This document shows, one piece after another, positions 63,285 to 64,000 of a stretch of 64,000 nt of DNA. The notes below the pieces were generated by a model, which worked only from the letters and a program-made list of their open reading frames with translations, was not told the DNA's origin and made no database searches. The position numbers were made by a program, and so were the translations under genes. The DNA comes from Thermomicrobiales bacterium (GTDB lineage: Bacteria > Chloroflexota > Chloroflexia > Thermomicrobiales > UBA6265). The stretch lies in contig JAWKPF010000007.1 of NCBI GenBank assembly GCA_041390825.1, positions 1 to 64,000 on the forward strand, written 5' to 3'. The stretch's first letter is position 1. Every line of letters starts with the position of its first letter.

Positions 63285-63548
63285 CTACTTTCGACCCGAC
63301 GGGTCGATGTCTCGCCAATTTGCTTCGGGGATATCCGACACTACCCCACTCGAACTGTTCGAGCCACTCGATTTTTGCCAGAGGTAGACCCCGAGCACGA
63401 TGACCGCAATGACACCCACCAACAGGAGCATGCGCAGGATCATGTTGATCGTGCCGTGAAAGAACCAGCCCATCAGCAAACCGAGGACAAGTCCGCTCAG
63501 AAACCAGTAGTAAAATGGGATTCCGCCACCGCTCTTGAATTTGCCCAT
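63285..63548 (-). CDS. Small two-helix membrane protein
   Basis: From MGKFKSGGGIPFYYW the product has 87 residues; a GTG four codons earlier is possible. Two transmembrane helices (WFLSGLVLGLLMGWFFHGT and MILRMLLLVGVIAVIVLGVYL) lead to a Ser/Gly-rich soluble tail. No family recognised. It lies 28 bases before the TauE/SafE-like gene on the same strand and may be part of the same unit. Confidence 0.65.
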   Translation of the reverse strand: MGKFKSGGGIPFYYWFLSGLVLGLLMGWFFHGTINMILRMLLLVGVIAVIVLGVYLWQKSSGSNSSSGVVSDIPEANWRDIDPSGRK

Positions 63549-63635
63549 TGATTCATGCACTCAGCGAATGATGTCGATTCGATCGCAGACGCTCACGCCC
63601 ACGGGCGCGCTGTCGACTCAGCGTCCGCTTGCGCA

Positions 63636-63641
63636 TATGCT
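63636..63641 (+). promoter_or_regulatory. Candidate -10 element for the selenocysteine tRNA gene
   Basis: TATGCT stands 12 bases before the predicted tRNA 5' end, a suitable distance for a short leader. The -35 region is poor. Confidence 0.3.
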
Positions 63642-63653
63642 ACACCGCGGTAT

Positions 63654-63751
63654 GGGGGCGGAAAGGGCCCGGTGGCCTTCCCAGTCTTCAAAACTGTGCG
63701 GGCGGCGGTGATCCCGGCGCCGGTGGGTTCGACTCCCATGCGCCCTCGCCA
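63654..63751 (+). tRNA. selC: Selenocysteine tRNA, anticodon TCA
   Basis: A 98-base cloverleaf can be drawn. The D stem has six base pairs (AGGGCC/GGCCTT) around CGGT, as in bacterial tRNA-Sec. The anticodon loop is CTTCAAA with TCA at 63688-63690. A long variable arm (about 63701-63721) has GGCG/CGCC and CGG/CCG pairs. The T arm is GTGGG-TTCGACT-CCCAT, and GCGCCCTC plus G leads to an encoded CCA. The acceptor stem pairs over seven positions with an eighth G-G mismatch, which is unusual. The sequence GGTTCGACTCC matches E. coli selC as recalled. Confidence 0.85.
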
Positions 63752-63762
63752 ATGCCGCTCGC

Positions 63763-64000
63763 TTACACCAACCTGCTGTACTCGATGGCCGTCAGCACGT
63801 AGATGCGCATCGCCTGGCGGAGACTGATCAGGCTCACCCACTCGTTGGGTCCATGCGCAAGCGGCAACAAGCCGGGCCCTAGCGCCGCCAGGGTCGGGAT
63901 GCCGGCGAGACCCTGAAATGCAATAGCGTCGGTTCCACCAGTAAACGCAGCAATCGGCGCCTCATGCCCGAGCACAGCACGGGCCGCCCGGCGAGACGCG
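63763..64000 (-). CDS. M20-family peptidase/deacylase, C-terminal part (cut by the window edge)
   Basis: The frame is open to the right edge, leaving 79 C-terminal residues. FTGGTDAIAFQGLAGIPTLAALGPG and LAHGPNEWVSL match the end of ArgE/DapE/CPG2-type metallopeptidases, the latter holding a late zinc-binding histidine. The substrate cannot be told from this fragment. It converges with the tRNA-Sec gene, ending 12 bases beyond it. Confidence 0.82.
   Translation of the reverse strand, partial: ASRRAARAVLGHEAPIAAFTGGTDAIAFQGLAGIPTLAALGPGLLPLAHGPNEWVSLISLRQAMRIYVLTAIEYSRLV

Overview
The window is 64 kb of high-GC bacterial chromosome, densely coded on both strands, with no rRNA, insertion sequence, prophage or CRISPR array. 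The gene set suggests a Chloroflexota member near class Thermomicrobia. The signs are a LuxR regulator with a large ATPase domain, a small secreted protein with the leader type common in that class, an hrcA-grpE-dnaK operon under a CIRCE element, an AtpZ-led ATP synthase operon, SpoVS next to RNase Y, and many GTG and TTG starts. This placement is inference; no rRNA is present to confirm it.

Layout. 1-10.0 kb: a LuxR/ATPase regulator cut by the left edge, a rhodanese, small secreted proteins, a PNPOx-fold flavoprotein, a secreted esterase, a YdcF protein, and an acyl-CoA synthetase followed by a ureohydrolase (possible guanidine hydrolase). 10-18.7 kb: a coiled-coil protein, a three-gene minus-strand operon (PYROXD2-like oxidoreductase, M55 D-aminopeptidase, YdeI-like protein), trpS, an MFS transporter, a ferredoxin-NADP reductase and a PLP aminotransferase. 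18.7-29.4 kb: an orphan histidine kinase, a large surface-anchored protein, a peptide-type ABC importer without ATPases, and a PhoB/PhoR-like pair. 29.5-38.3 kb: rplU-rpmA-rpmE, a CitE-like lyase with a CocE-like hydrolase, an LCP protein, RNase Z, a class V aminotransferase, then a dolichol-phosphate-mannose synthase and a receiver protein.

38.3-47.2 kb: murA follows the complete F-type ATP synthase operon (atpZ/I-B-E-F-H-A-G-D-C). The atpA frame carries an in-frame amber codon in place of a conserved lysine. 47.3-54.5 kb: a MATE transporter, RNase Y, a SpoVS-domain protein, and a tightly overlapping operon of PHP phosphoesterase, ispD, ispF, dtd and a tail-anchored protein. 54.5-58.2 kb: dnaK, grpE and hrcA behind a perfect CIRCE. 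58.3-64 kb: an unknown protein beside a reduced methyltransferase, a membrane protein joining two sunset-like domains to a cupredoxin, a second cupredoxin lipoprotein, a SufT/MIP18-like factor, a TauE/SafE permease, a small membrane protein, a selenocysteine tRNA gene and a truncated M20 peptidase.

Most of the window is housekeeping: translation, cell wall, isoprenoid precursors, energy and heat shock. The least ordinary parts are the selC-like tRNA, the atpA amber codon, the cupredoxin pair, the candidate guanidine hydrolase, the tailed L31 protein and the structured intergenic region beside the ATP synthase operon.
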